DNA of 64,000 nt from Mucilaginibacter straminoryzae (GCF_022953055.1 NZ_JALJEJ010000009.1:62001-126000), one strand, 5' to 3'; shown: positions 8,987 through 18,503, counted from the stretch's first letter. Notes: generated by a model not told the origin, from the letters alone. Translations and numbers: made by a program.

Positions 8987-9583
8987 TCAGTGGCGGAAAA
9001 TACAAGCTAAAAGCATACTTAGGGATATGCCAAGCTCTTTTTGAACGGATTTGCTCAATACCTTCATCGAGAGCACCATGTGATTTTTAACGGCGCTCCG
9101 GGAAATATCGAGCATCTGGGCAACCTCGTCGTAAGATTTACCTTGCTCACGGCATAATGAAAATATCTGGCGGGTGCGTTCGGGTAATGATGACAAGATG
9201 CGGTTTAAAAAAAGCAGGTATTCCTTGGTCAATAACTCCTCATCAGTGGTATTGCGCTGTTCATTGAAGTTCCGGATCATGTTAGCCATTGTACTTTCTG
9301 TACGCAAAGCTGCTTTCAAATGATCAAGCGCCCGGTTACGCGCAGTGGTCAGTAGATAGCCTTTAATTGCTTTGATATGGCCCAAATTATAGCGACTGCT
9401 CCATAAATGCAGAAAGATTTCCTGGCAAAGGTCGTCTGCCAGCTGTTCCGACTTTAAGATTCTGATTAAAATTTTCCTGATCGCATCCGAATGCCTGCTA
9501 TAAATAACCTCAAATGCCGCGTAATCGTTGCCCGAAATCAATTCAATTAATTCAGCATCTGATTCTAAATGCGCCGTCGTCAT
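8987..9583 (-). CDS. ECF-type RNA polymerase sigma factor
   Basis: The 198-residue product has sigma region 2 (about 25-95: EVIYSRHSDAIRKILIRIL, DDLCQEIFLHLW) and region 4 (about 130-185: LSSLPERTRQIFSLCREQGKSYDEVAQMLDISRSAVKNHM) with no region 3, which defines an extracytoplasmic-function sigma factor. It matches the SusC-associated group (sigma-70, FecR, SusC, SusD order). It presumably drives its own cluster in response to substrate. It is the first gene of the set, separated by 343 bases from the glycosidase gene upstream. Confidence 0.95.
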   Translation of the reverse strand: MTTAHLESDAELIELISGNDYAAFEVIYSRHSDAIRKILIRILKSEQLADDLCQEIFLHLWSSRYNLGHIKAIKGYLLTTARNRALDHLKAALRTESTMANMIRNFNEQRNTTDEELLTKEYLLFLNRILSSLPERTRQIFSLCREQGKSYDEVAQMLDISRSAVKNHMVLSMKVLSKSVQKELGISLSMLLACIFRH

Positions 9584-9926
9584 TTAACCTGTTCCTAATT
9601 TACCCTTAAGCAAAATAAACGAGATTGTGTTACCTCTGTATTAACGGAATAAAAAGATGAAGTATCAGTTGGATTTATGGGTCAGCAAGCGAAATATATG
9701 AAGAACTAATCGTAGCTGTCGGGCTTTCGATAAACTAACCAGTGCTGCTCTTTTTTAGTCAGCCTTAATGGCTACTGCGCCAGTTTCTGGTTCTTCAAAC
9801 GCACGCCCTTACTCCGGGTAGTAAGCGTACTGTTTACAGGGATAGGAAAACCTTTAATCCACCGGTTTATGCGCTTTGAAAACTAAACGTTGTCGAACGA
9901 TCTGTATACCCTGTAATATAGGAAAA
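9584..9926. other. Intergenic region without a supported gene
   Basis: No intact gene, RNA or hairpin terminator was recognised here. On the minus strand there is an open stretch of about 35 codons near 9775-9885 ending in RLKNQKLAQ, without a start codon or a family match. The region must hold the promoter of the sigma-factor gene. Confidence 0.4.
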
Positions 9927-12308
9927 TTAAAGGGGTAAAGCCCTTTCAATACGGTAGCTACCATGTGAAAGTTCCACCTGTAGATAATTGCCATTTGGTT
10001 CAGAGTCCGCCTGATGATCCCGGCCTTCTTTTAGTGGTTTATTATTCAACAATGTTCTGACTCCTGAAGGCAATCTGACTACTGCTTTTGAGCCAGGCGG
10101 AACAGTTATTTTTAGTTTAAAACCATTTGTATTATTTTGAAAATCAGCGTCGATCATTCCTTTTATCGTAGGTATCCTAATGGTGCCTGATTTGAATGTT
10201 GCCGGGTTAGGTGCTATCAGGAAAGTTTTATAACCCGGCTGCAGCGGTTTGATGCCAAAAAGGTTTTGCGCAATGACGATCTGTACGCCACCACTCCAGG
10301 CATGATTAGTAGTGCCGCCGCCAAACCCGTGTTCTCCAATGCCCCAACCTTCAAACAGGGTAGTGTAATCAGGGTTGTTCACCATTTCAGCAAATCGCTT
10401 TTTGGTTCTTTCTAAAGCGTAGCCGCCCTTGCCCATCACGAATAATGCTTCCATGACATACTTTTCCATATAAGGGCTGGCATGAAATTCTTTCTGAAAG
10501 GTATTAAACAGTTCGGCGTATTTAGTAGTATCAGCAATACCTGTAAGTACAGCTAAAGCTTGCGCACGGTCATCTGTTGCACCGTTGTAAGATGGATGAC
10601 GGTAGGCATGCCCGTTCCAGCATTGGTTAAAACCACTTTTAACCTGTTGCATGATCTTACGGTATTCAGCTGCCTCGGCAGGGAAATCATTTAAATCTGC
10701 CATTTTTGAGGCGGCATCCAATGCCAGGTAGTGCCATCCGGCTAATATCAACCGCAAATCTTTATCGTCACCCCAGTCCCCCCACAGCCAATCGCCTTTG
10801 CGCAATTCGGTTAAGCCGGTTTCATCAGTTTTCCATAACGCAAGATATTTTTTTACGGATGGATAAACCTTTGCTATTAATTGTCGGTCGCCGGTGTTCA
10901 TGTAATAGTTCCAGAATCCGTAATCACCGATACTGGTCAGCATTTGATCAGGCAGCTCTGTGTTAAAGTTTCCGGGGATTGGCGAAAACAATACACCGCT
11001 TGGGCGTTGCCAGTCAACCAGTTCGGAAATCGCTTTGCGCATTAAGGCATGAGTTGAGGTTGAGTAAGTATAAAAACTTTCACCCATCAGTAATACTGCA
11101 TCACCCCACCATTGCGCCCGCTCACGGTCAGGGCAGTCGAAATAATTATCCCGCATATTAAGGTAAAGGGTACGCCTGGCTTTCTTCCAAAACAGGTTAT
11201 AGAATTCGTCACTGCAGTTAAAGCTGCCCGTCGCTTCTGCATCATATCCGGTCTCGTGGTATTTAACGGCCCTTACCACAATGTCTGAAGGAATGGTCAG
11301 CAGGATATGCTCGCCGTTTAGCCAGCCGTAGGATTCGTATTCCTGTTCGCCCTGCTTCGTAATATATTCAGCGCGCAGGTTGTCAGTTCCGCCGGCCTGG
11401 CTGTGATCGGTATTGATGTGTATTAAACGGCCGCCTACGGGATCATTCACCGAAATGATAGGTGTCATCTGCATATTATAAGGTAACTTGGCAATAATGG
11501 TGTCGGTGCCCTTACCTTTTATACGCTGAAAGCTTACCTGTTTAATACCGAAGTCTTTCCATTGAGGAATAGGGCGCCTGATCAGTTGATTCCAGGGAGC
11601 GTCACCGGGAATACCAACTTCTTTAGCAGACGTAAATCCTCTTAGCTTGTTTAAAGAAGCTGTTTGCCAGCCTGGTATATCGTCGCGTGCATCAAAACGG
11701 ATGTTTGATTCAGCAAGGCGGTAGTTTGGATCAGGCTTGTCTGCAGTGCCATAAGCGGGATGAAGACGGCAAACCCAACTATGATCGCTATAAATTTGTA
11801 CAGTTTTACCACTTGCTGCAAATAACAATCCGGCACGCCCGCTATTAACATGTGAAAAGCCGCTTTTACCGAAATGCCACAACAAAACTGAAATGTGATT
11901 GCGTCCATTTTTAAGATAAGGACCTAGTTCGACCTGATCGAAATAAGTATCGCGAGGATTAGGTCCGCGTTTTAGCCCTCCCTCAAACACTACCAGCTTC
12001 CCGTTGATCCATAACCAGTATTTGGTATCGGCCGCAATCATAGCAGTAACGGATCCGGGCTTTGCTTTTAATATGATATCCTTGCGAAAGGCAATCCAAC
12101 TGTTTGGTTTGTCCACGTTCTCTTCCGGAGAAGATATCCAATGTGCAGGTCTGGCTATAGATTGAGCAAGCAAACACGAAGGGGAACCCAAATAAAGCAA
12201 ACAGACCAGCAAATAGCTGCTCAGTTTCCATTGCTGTTTATTGACCGCTATTAGATTGCTCATCAGTTTGGTTGGGGAGCTATTTACCCCTGACATTAGT
12301 TTAAACAT
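9927..12308 (-). CDS. Alpha-L-rhamnosidase-like glycoside hydrolase (GH78-type)
   Basis: The 793-residue product has a signal peptide (hydrophobic stretch about 30-48, SYLLVCLLYLG), N-terminal beta-sandwich domains (about 50-350) and an (alpha/alpha)6 barrel (about 360-690). The barrel opens with the family signature DCPDRERAQWWGDA (391-404), with the candidate general acid Glu397, and carries LFEGWGIGEHGFGGG further on, where the catalytic base is expected. A C-terminal beta domain follows. Such enzymes remove terminal alpha-linked L-rhamnose from plant glycans. The gene follows the GH115 gene on the same strand. ATGs at residues 5 and 16 are alternative starts. Confidence 0.85.
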   Translation of the reverse strand: MFKLMSGVNSSPTKLMSNLIAVNKQQWKLSSYLLVCLLYLGSPSCLLAQSIARPAHWISSPEENVDKPNSWIAFRKDIILKAKPGSVTAMIAADTKYWLWINGKLVVFEGGLKRGPNPRDTYFDQVELGPYLKNGRNHISVLLWHFGKSGFSHVNSGRAGLLFAASGKTVQIYSDHSWVCRLHPAYGTADKPDPNYRLAESNIRFDARDDIPGWQTASLNKLRGFTSAKEVGIPGDAPWNQLIRRPIPQWKDFGIKQVSFQRIKGKGTDTIIAKLPYNMQMTPIISVNDPVGGRLIHINTDHSQAGGTDNLRAEYITKQGEQEYESYGWLNGEHILLTIPSDIVVRAVKYHETGYDAEATGSFNCSDEFYNLFWKKARRTLYLNMRDNYFDCPDRERAQWWGDAVLLMGESFYTYSTSTHALMRKAISELVDWQRPSGVLFSPIPGNFNTELPDQMLTSIGDYGFWNYYMNTGDRQLIAKVYPSVKKYLALWKTDETGLTELRKGDWLWGDWGDDKDLRLILAGWHYLALDAASKMADLNDFPAEAAEYRKIMQQVKSGFNQCWNGHAYRHPSYNGATDDRAQALAVLTGIADTTKYAELFNTFQKEFHASPYMEKYVMEALFVMGKGGYALERTKKRFAEMVNNPDYTTLFEGWGIGEHGFGGGTTNHAWSGGVQIVIAQNLFGIKPLQPGYKTFLIAPNPATFKSGTIRIPTIKGMIDADFQNNTNGFKLKITVPPGSKAVVRLPSGVRTLLNNKPLKEGRDHQADSEPNGNYLQVELSHGSYRIERALPL

Positions 12309-12644
12309 ACCGATGAAAGTTGAAAAATTCGCAAGGCCAGCAAATCTGATGCCCCCTGCTATGATGGACTAAAATATCAATAAGAGAAATGATCTGCAGT
12401 AGTTGGTCAGAATATGATAAGCAATGGTTAAAAAACGACTATAGATAACGTTAGAATTTCCATGGTCTGGTAAAATGGTGAGGATTGATTATCGCGTACT
12501 TCATTTTTGGCTCGGGATGCAACCTGGTTACCAACATAAGAGCCTAATTCGAATAACGATTAAGTGCTGTTCTTTGGTGGGACAATAAAGACCGGGCACA
12601 TAGACAACCGCTTGCCGAATTCTAAAATTAGCACTATACAAACC
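12309..12644. other. Intergenic region, no gene recognised
   Basis: About 340 bases between the GH78 gene and the GH115 relic contain no open frame of note, no clear terminator and no recognised RNA. It presumably holds the GH78 promoter and decayed sequence from the lost second GH115 gene. Confidence 0.4.
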
Positions 12645-12807
12645 CTATTGATGCATAATTGAAGGAGCGCCTAAATAGCTCGGATACTTGTCATTCGGGT
12701 TAACCACAATACGTTCCAGCACCACCTCAGGATCAATCATGTAAATCTTAAGCGTGTGTAACCCTGGACTTATCTGACTATGAAGTATAACTAATTTGCC
12801 CGGATTC
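12645..12807 (-). pseudogene. Relic of a second GH115 C-terminal domain
   Basis: Directly after the GH115 stop codon, in another minus-strand frame, the sequence encodes HTLKIYMIDPEVVLERIVVN and then PSYLGAP before a stop. This closely parallels the last 40 residues of the intact neighbour (HTLKVWMVDPGVVLEKIIVN, then PSYLGPPE). Only the end of the C-terminal domain is left and it has no start codon of its own. It therefore looks like the tail of a tandem paralogue lost by deletion or unequal recombination. Confidence 0.75.
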
Positions 12808-15801
12808 TTATAACGTTCTGGCACTTTCCGGTGGACCAAGGTAAGAGGGCTTCAGCCCACCGGTATTCACGATGATTTTCTCCAGCACCACGCCAGGGTC
12901 TACCATCCACACTTTTAAGGTGTGATTGCCGGGCGACTTTATCTTTAGCGTTGTTTTACATTGCCTGGCCTGCTTTACTACCGTTTGTGCCCAGGCGGGA
13001 TTTGACCAGTGGACTTTAAATTTATCCGGAACATTCACCACATCAACAGGTGGCTGATCATCCAACGAAACCGCCAGCTTTATAGCTCTGCCCGGCATTA
13101 CATTCAGTTGTGGAGAGGTAATCAGGGTGATTTCTGCCGTGTCTTTTGAAGATAAGTATAACGGATATTCCATACAAGGGGCATCTTTACCGGGAACAGC
13201 AGGAGCCGCATTAGCCGGAGCCGTTGCGCGCATGCCAGACAGCGTTAACCCGTAATCTTCTATCTCTTTCCATTGGCGGCCACCTTTAGCGGTGTTTTTA
13301 GCGAAATGAGCCGCTTCTATGGCTATCACTCCGTTGCTTTCAACAAAGCTTTTCGGTGCTGCTGCATTCAATTGCAGCTTTGAGAATTTGACCTTCACCT
13401 TAACGGGATCGCCTGTACCAACAATAGTGATGACGCCTTCGGCATTAGCTTTAGGCAGTGCGGCTTTATTGAGACTGATCCAAATACTTTTATCAACACT
13501 ATCTACCTGACCGCTTGCACCGTTTACAGTTAGCCAGCTTGCATCAGTACTTACTTTGTAGCTAAACGGAAGTTTACCTTTATTAAAGATCTCTATATAA
13601 TGCTGTGAATTGCTGTAGTTATCAAAAGACGGTAAAACGGGTTTAGTATCTTCATCGGGCCAACTCAGTTCGCTACCCTCTAATGCTACCCCCATTGCAG
13701 CCGATGCCGGAATTTCCAATTGTTTTAGTTTGATAGCGTCGAGACTGTTCTTTCGTGGTGGCGCCCATGTGGTATAACCGATGTGCGTTTCATCCATAAA
13801 ATGGTTCCATTTTCCGCCTGCATAAATATGGTTGTACTCATTCATCAGCAGTGAATCTTTTTGGAAGAATAAACGCGTTCTTGCGGCCATAGCATTGGTA
13901 CTGGCCCGTTGCTGATGGGCATATAGTTCATTTTTGGCTGCCGACAGGTACATTTCATTTACCTGCGCGCATGCTTTAACAGGAAACAGTACAATCTGAT
14001 AATAGGCGTCTCGCAGATTTGCAGGCATCTTATCATAAAGTGCCTCGGCTCTTTTTTGCAACTGAACATAGTCCTTCACTACGTTCTCCGCTTCGTTATA
14101 ATTGACCAGGCTATACGTGGTCGGCGTTAACGACTCTGGCTTTCGGCGCCCGTTGTATTTGGTATATTTGTTCAATATATCCGCTATCTCTTCGGTATAC
14201 TGGCTCCCGAACTGCTCCGCTGCCCATTGCCTGGTATAAGCATGTATCTTGTCACTTGTCCAATATTTTGTATCCCAGGCAAGGTCCATAAAATACTGCA
14301 TCGGTAATTCATAGCCTTTGAAGTGCCCTACGTTCACTATCCATATGCGGTCTGCACCGTATTGCTTGGCAAGTGACATCTGATCCCAGATCTTCGCGAT
14401 CGGATTAGTGTTGATCCATTCATAGCTTCTTGGGTCGCCATGGTAATCAAAATGGTAATAAACACCTGCACCGCCAGACCTTAAGCGTTCCTTGTCATCA
14501 GGAAGCCTGCGGATGTTACCCCAATTATCATCAGCCCATAGTAAAGTGATATTATCAGGAACACGCATACCGTTGTTGTAATATTCCATGATCTCTTTAT
14601 ACAGGCACCAAACCTGCGGAACATTTGCGGCCTGTGCGCCACACTCTTCTTTGATGATCTTTTGCTGTGTACTTGCAATACCCTCCACCATGGCGATATT
14701 ATCCTGCAGCGTACCCTCCATTTCAGAATCATTAGCGCCACGTAACCCCATGGTAATAATGCTTTCAAAATCTTTATTTCTGCGTACCCCCTCACGCCAG
14801 AATTTGGCAAGCGTATCAGCATGTTTTTTATAATTCCAGGTACCTAACGTGCGTATGTATCTTCTGTCCCACTCCTGTTGCGAGCGTAACATAGGTTCCT
14901 GGTGCGAAGTTCCTATCACGATACCGTATTCATCGGCAAGACGCGGGTTTTCAGGATCGTCTTCATTAAATGCGTTTGACCACATCGCTGGCCACAGGTA
15001 ATTAGCTTTAATTCTGAGCAAGAGTTCAAATATGCGGGCGTAGAACTCATGCCCGTAGTTAGAAACCCCGGCCCTTATAGGTGGGTTAGTACTAGGTTTT
15101 ACCGTGCCGAAATTATCTCTCACCCAACTTGTTAAATCAGGTGCTTCATCGTTAATAAAGATACCGCGGTACTTTACACTTGGCCCTTCGGTATATTTAC
15201 CTGGCTTTATATATAAGCTGCTATGTTTTTGTGGCGGAACATCTGCCCAGTAATGCCAAGGCGATACACCAATACTCGACGAAACATCATATAAACCGTA
15301 AATGGAGCCCCGTTTGTCGCTACCGGCAATAACGAAGGCTTTTGCAACACCGGGTAGCGGATTGTTTACTACCTGCAGGGTAAAGTGTTCCCATTTACCC
15401 TTAATTGCACTTACATCGAGTTTGCCACTTTTCACCAGTTGGTCTATCACCTCGCTTTTGCCGAGCGTACCCACTATGACCAATTCCTTTTGTGAAGGTG
15501 TTTTATCATAAACAATATGGGGTTGATGGCCCGTTACCTTACTGATGTCGCCCTGGAGATCAAGCAAGGCTCTTAATACGCCTTTGTAATCAGCCGAGTT
15601 GGCGAATAATGTAGCAGAACTACCGTTAGCCGAAAGTTTGAAAGCATCTTTTACAGATTTCTCTGAAACATAATTAGCACCATTTACCGCTTGGGCGCCT
15701 AACGGTAATAAGTGGCTTATAAAAAGTAAAATTCCAGTTTTTACAATCGCCAGCTTGAAATGCCGCTTTAACCGAAACGGTTTTACGAATGCTTCTATCA
15801 T
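12808..15801 (-). CDS. GH115 alpha-glucuronidase
   Basis: The 997-residue product begins with a membrane/signal segment (about 13-38, FKLAIVKTGILLFISHLLPLG). Family-115 motifs include ANYLWPAMWSNAFNEDDPEN and GIVIGTSHQEPMLRSQQEW in the central barrel, TMGLRGANDSEM, and LLWADDNWGNIRRLP. A C-terminal GH115-associated domain (about 830-997) carries the HTLKVWMVDPGVVLEKI motif. GH115 enzymes release alpha-1,2-linked glucuronic acid or its 4-O-methyl ether from xylan or arabinogalactan side chains. With a GH78 rhamnosidase next to it, a glycan with Rha-GlcA caps is a reasonable target (inference). It lies upstream of GH78 on the same strand. Confidence 0.93.
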   Translation of the reverse strand: MIEAFVKPFRLKRHFKLAIVKTGILLFISHLLPLGAQAVNGANYVSEKSVKDAFKLSANGSSATLFANSADYKGVLRALLDLQGDISKVTGHQPHIVYDKTPSQKELVIVGTLGKSEVIDQLVKSGKLDVSAIKGKWEHFTLQVVNNPLPGVAKAFVIAGSDKRGSIYGLYDVSSSIGVSPWHYWADVPPQKHSSLYIKPGKYTEGPSVKYRGIFINDEAPDLTSWVRDNFGTVKPSTNPPIRAGVSNYGHEFYARIFELLLRIKANYLWPAMWSNAFNEDDPENPRLADEYGIVIGTSHQEPMLRSQQEWDRRYIRTLGTWNYKKHADTLAKFWREGVRRNKDFESIITMGLRGANDSEMEGTLQDNIAMVEGIASTQQKIIKEECGAQAANVPQVWCLYKEIMEYYNNGMRVPDNITLLWADDNWGNIRRLPDDKERLRSGGAGVYYHFDYHGDPRSYEWINTNPIAKIWDQMSLAKQYGADRIWIVNVGHFKGYELPMQYFMDLAWDTKYWTSDKIHAYTRQWAAEQFGSQYTEEIADILNKYTKYNGRRKPESLTPTTYSLVNYNEAENVVKDYVQLQKRAEALYDKMPANLRDAYYQIVLFPVKACAQVNEMYLSAAKNELYAHQQRASTNAMAARTRLFFQKDSLLMNEYNHIYAGGKWNHFMDETHIGYTTWAPPRKNSLDAIKLKQLEIPASAAMGVALEGSELSWPDEDTKPVLPSFDNYSNSQHYIEIFNKGKLPFSYKVSTDASWLTVNGASGQVDSVDKSIWISLNKAALPKANAEGVITIVGTGDPVKVKVKFSKLQLNAAAPKSFVESNGVIAIEAAHFAKNTAKGGRQWKEIEDYGLTLSGMRATAPANAAPAVPGKDAPCMEYPLYLSSKDTAEITLITSPQLNVMPGRAIKLAVSLDDQPPVDVVNVPDKFKVHWSNPAWAQTVVKQARQCKTTLKIKSPGNHTLKVWMVDPGVVLEKIIVNTGGLKPSYLGPPESARTL

Positions 15802-16005
15802 TATCTAATGCTATTTGGTTTATAAGTCTCGAGAGGGGAATCCGAATAGCAAATTTAGATTCGTCAGTACCTAAACTATAGCAGACATGTTTAAAAAGCT
15901 GCAACAGATGTAGAATGAAAACTTTTGGAGCGTTTTTTTGCGATACTTATGGCAAGTAAGAAGTGTACCTACCAGCAATCGCGCTATTTTGATAAGTTCA
16001 GGGGC

Positions 16006-16350
16006 TTAACTGATGCTCTGCCTCACCCATATAGGAATCAACTTTTTCCTCTCCAGCATCAGATTCGTAAATTCTTCTGAATTAAAGTAACCTGAATCAA
16101 GCATACGTAGACGGGTTAAAAAAGGAAAAAAGATCATTCCGGTAATATTCCATAAAATATTGACAGGGTGAAAGCCAATTTTTCCAGTTGCATATAATTC
16201 CTTTAGCTGATCAGCAAAATGCGACTGTTCGAGTGATTTCATTTTATTCACCATAGCCAGATTATGCAGCTTTCCGCTCATCACTTCGTTGACGGTAAAG
16301 AAAATAAAATCGGGGTTTTCAATAAAATAAAAAGATATGTTCTGCCCCAC
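16006..16350 (-). pseudogene. TetR-family regulator, C-terminal domain only
   Basis: The open frame (GTG at 16350, 114 residues) matches the C-terminal ligand domain of Bacteroidota TetR/AcrR regulators: ENPDFIFFTVNEV, LYATGKIGFHPVNILWNI, MIFFPFLTRL, and the terminal LERKKLIPIW. The N-terminal DNA-binding domain of about 70 residues is missing; upstream lies the terminator of the serine hydrolase gene, and the frame remains open through it without a start or a helix-turn-helix. It cannot bind DNA in the usual way, so it is most likely a remnant. Confidence 0.7.
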
Positions 16351-16381
16351 TCTCCGCTGGTTTTCATACCAGAAAAAACTG

Positions 16382-16411
16382 AAAGCCCGTATTTCGCATG
16401 AAACGGGCTTT
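16382..16411 (-). terminator. Rho-independent terminator of the serine hydrolase gene
   Basis: A 9-bp stem (AAAGCCCGT with ACGGGCTTT) and 12-nt loop lie just past the stop codon at 16423. It could work in both directions because both arms end in A/T runs. Confidence 0.75.
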
Positions 16412-16422
16412 TGTAATTTTAT

Positions 16423-17613
16423 TCAGCGAGGGGCATTCTTCAAAGTTTTTCCAAACTTGTAAAGCAAGTTATAAATCTCAAAGAAGGTATCTTCTTCCTT
16501 CTCGCCCAGGGATGTATTTACGAACAGAATTACAGCTACTTCTTTATTCAGATCCGATAACATAAATGTCCGTACGCCTGGGTCAGAACCATTGTGCCCT
16601 ATCCGTTCGCCGCCCATTTTGGTTGACCAGAACAATCCCGAGTTTAATTTTTTCGGATTTACATTCTCCGGCTTATTATTATCACTAAACTGGAGCCTCA
16701 GCATTTCCTGCACCGATCTTTTTTGCAGAATTTGTTTATTACCCTGCTTTCCGTCATTCAGCAGGCAGTTATAGAATTTTGCAAGATCTTCAACGGTGGT
16801 ACGCAAGCCGCCATCCGGATACGTAGTACATCCGTACAACGGAATATCAACCACCTGTCCATCCTTTTTGTCGTATAGCTTACTGTGGTTTGCTAAGTTA
16901 GTCTCGGACAGAAACCAACTGGTGTGCTGCATACCTAAAGGCTTAAATAAGTACCTTCTGCTATAAATATTTAATTTTTCACCGGTTTTATTTTCTACAA
17001 TATAGCCAGCCAGGGCAGCCCCAATATTAGAGTAGTCGCGGCAGGTACCCGGCTTATGATCAAGGAAGTTTTCTTTAGAATAATACCTGCCCCCCTGGAC
17101 AAAATAGTTTTTAAGAAATGTTGCCAATTCCTCGGGGGAATCCTTACCGTTAAAATAGGTGCTGTCCGTATAGAACGGATAGCGATCTGTCAGGCTGGAA
17201 GTATGAGTGGCAAGTTGTCGTAATGTGATTACATCCTGAGGAAAATACGGGTTCACAATTTTAAAAGGCAGGTAGTGGTTAATATCTTCATCCAGGTTAA
17301 TCTTTCCCTGCTCGATTGCTTTCATCATGCAGGCACCGGTTATGGTCTTACTTACCGAAGCAATGTTCATGATTGTCGAGGTGGTAAAAGGCTTTTTAAG
17401 CTCGCGGTCTGCATAACCATACCCCTTTTTCCAAACCAAGTTTTTATTGACAATGATGGCCGCACCAATTCCTACGATGCCCTTTTGTTCCATTTTTTTA
17501 CTGATCAGGCTATCAAGGCGACTACCAGGAGATAAAGGTGCTTTTTGGGCAACTGCAGGTATACTCAGACAAATGGTTAGTAATACCCAAACTATGCTCG
17601 ACGTGATTTTCAT
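16423..17613 (-). CDS. Secreted serine hydrolase, beta-lactamase/class C penicillin-binding family
   Basis: The 396-residue product has a signal peptide (about 1-22, ending PAVAQ). The catalytic SxxK tetrad is SVSK (about residue 87), the tyrosine motif is YSN (about 195) and the third motif is HNG (about 340). These are the three conserved boxes of the beta-lactamase (PF00144) superfamily. Members include D-amino-peptidases, esterases and PBP-like enzymes; nothing here indicates resistance. It is a single-gene unit with its own terminator. It acts in the periplasm. Confidence 0.85.
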   Translation of the reverse strand: MKITSSIVWVLLTICLSIPAVAQKAPLSPGSRLDSLISKKMEQKGIVGIGAAIIVNKNLVWKKGYGYADRELKKPFTTSTIMNIASVSKTITGACMMKAIEQGKINLDEDINHYLPFKIVNPYFPQDVITLRQLATHTSSLTDRYPFYTDSTYFNGKDSPEELATFLKNYFVQGGRYYSKENFLDHKPGTCRDYSNIGAALAGYIVENKTGEKLNIYSRRYLFKPLGMQHTSWFLSETNLANHSKLYDKKDGQVVDIPLYGCTTYPDGGLRTTVEDLAKFYNCLLNDGKQGNKQILQKRSVQEMLRLQFSDNNKPENVNPKKLNSGLFWSTKMGGERIGHNGSDPGVRTFMLSDLNKEVAVILFVNTSLGEKEEDTFFEIYNLLYKFGKTLKNAPR

Positions 17614-17912
17614 TTATAAAATATCTTATTATTTGATTAAAGACTGTTCTCTGTTCTAGTTGTTACGTAAGCCTCTCAACTTTTAAAACACTCTTATCTC
17701 AAATCTATCTTACTAGATACTTTGCCGAAATCGCTTAAATGAAGTATTTCTGTCTACCCATTCCTAGGTAATAATTGGTAAATACATAAAATGGCAATTT
17801 TGCGTGAAATTCTATGACTTTCTTCTAAATATACTCGTGAAGAAATGATCGAATGGGCATCTAAAATTTTTAAGCTTAATAACTCTCATGCGCTGGAAAC
17901 CCCGGCAGAATA
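17614..17912. other. Intergenic region with a possible gene fragment on the plus strand
   Basis: A plus-strand frame at 17824-17970 reads YTREEMIEWASKIFKLNNSH and onward to a stop, 48 codons, with no start codon upstream before an in-frame stop. It overlaps the end of the membrane-protein gene on the other strand. It has protein-like composition, but I recognise no family. The rest of the region is AT-rich and holds the promoter of the serine hydrolase gene. Confidence 0.25.
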
Positions 17913-18503
17913 TCAGATTAAAAGCGTTATAAAGAAAGCGATCATCCCGATAAGCTGTAATTTAGATTGATTGCAGACCTCTTTAACCTCAGCAGTAACA
18001 TCCTGCTTTTTTTTGAAGCGTCTGTAAATATCGCCCAGGAAGACAGAACAAATAAAAAAGGCAATAGTGAACAAACTGTAGCGCAGCAACAGATAATCGG
18101 TCACATCAATTACCAGCCTCAGACCGGATGCAGGCCTGGTGCCGGCTGTCGCAGCAAAGGGTGTGATACTTTTGTGATCCGAAGCAAATCGCGCGTAAAA
18201 CGTGACTGTACGTACCTTGTTGATAGCACTGGTTGGATATAGAAGCCTTGCTAAGGTAAATCCGGCGTAGTTACGTGTGGTATCTGAGCCCTTTCGTATC
18301 AATGAGGGGCCATTGTGATGATATTTTTTAATGTAATAACCTTTAATCAATCCGGAAGGCCCTGAAGAACCCGTGTAGACATCATAAATAGTGAGCGGTT
18401 TAACTTCCTGAAGAATCACGATTGCACGAATGGCAATCAAAACCCATACTATCGCCCAAAGTGCGAAAAAAGTATAATAAAAGGATCGGAAGGTTAAGTT
18501 CAT
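17913..18503 (-). CDS. Membrane protein of unknown function
   Basis: ATG at 18503 is chosen (196 residues, MNLTFRSFYY) because the longer frame reaching to 18674 would overlap the divergent gene. The product has an N-terminal membrane segment (about 7-30), a soluble middle domain of about 100 residues (GLIKGYYIKKYHHNGPSL), a second membrane segment (about 145-165) followed by a Lys-rich loop (RRFKKKQD), and a third hydrophobic stretch at the C-terminus. No family is recognised. An ATG at 18560 is an alternative start. It is divergent from the secreted protein gene at 18612, so the two may share a control region. Confidence 0.55.
   Translation of the reverse strand: MNLTFRSFYYTFFALWAIVWVLIAIRAIVILQEVKPLTIYDVYTGSSGPSGLIKGYYIKKYHHNGPSLIRKGSDTTRNYAGFTLARLLYPTSAINKVRTVTFYARFASDHKSITPFAATAGTRPASGLRLVIDVTDYLLLRYSLFTIAFFICSVFLGDIYRRFKKKQDVTAEVKEVCNQSKLQLIGMIAFFITLLI

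Noticed and set aside
16423..17613. Serine beta-lactamase as antibiotic resistance
   Set aside because: The family is broad and the sequence shows only the general SxxK/YxN/HxG motifs; no class C-specific features were recognised.
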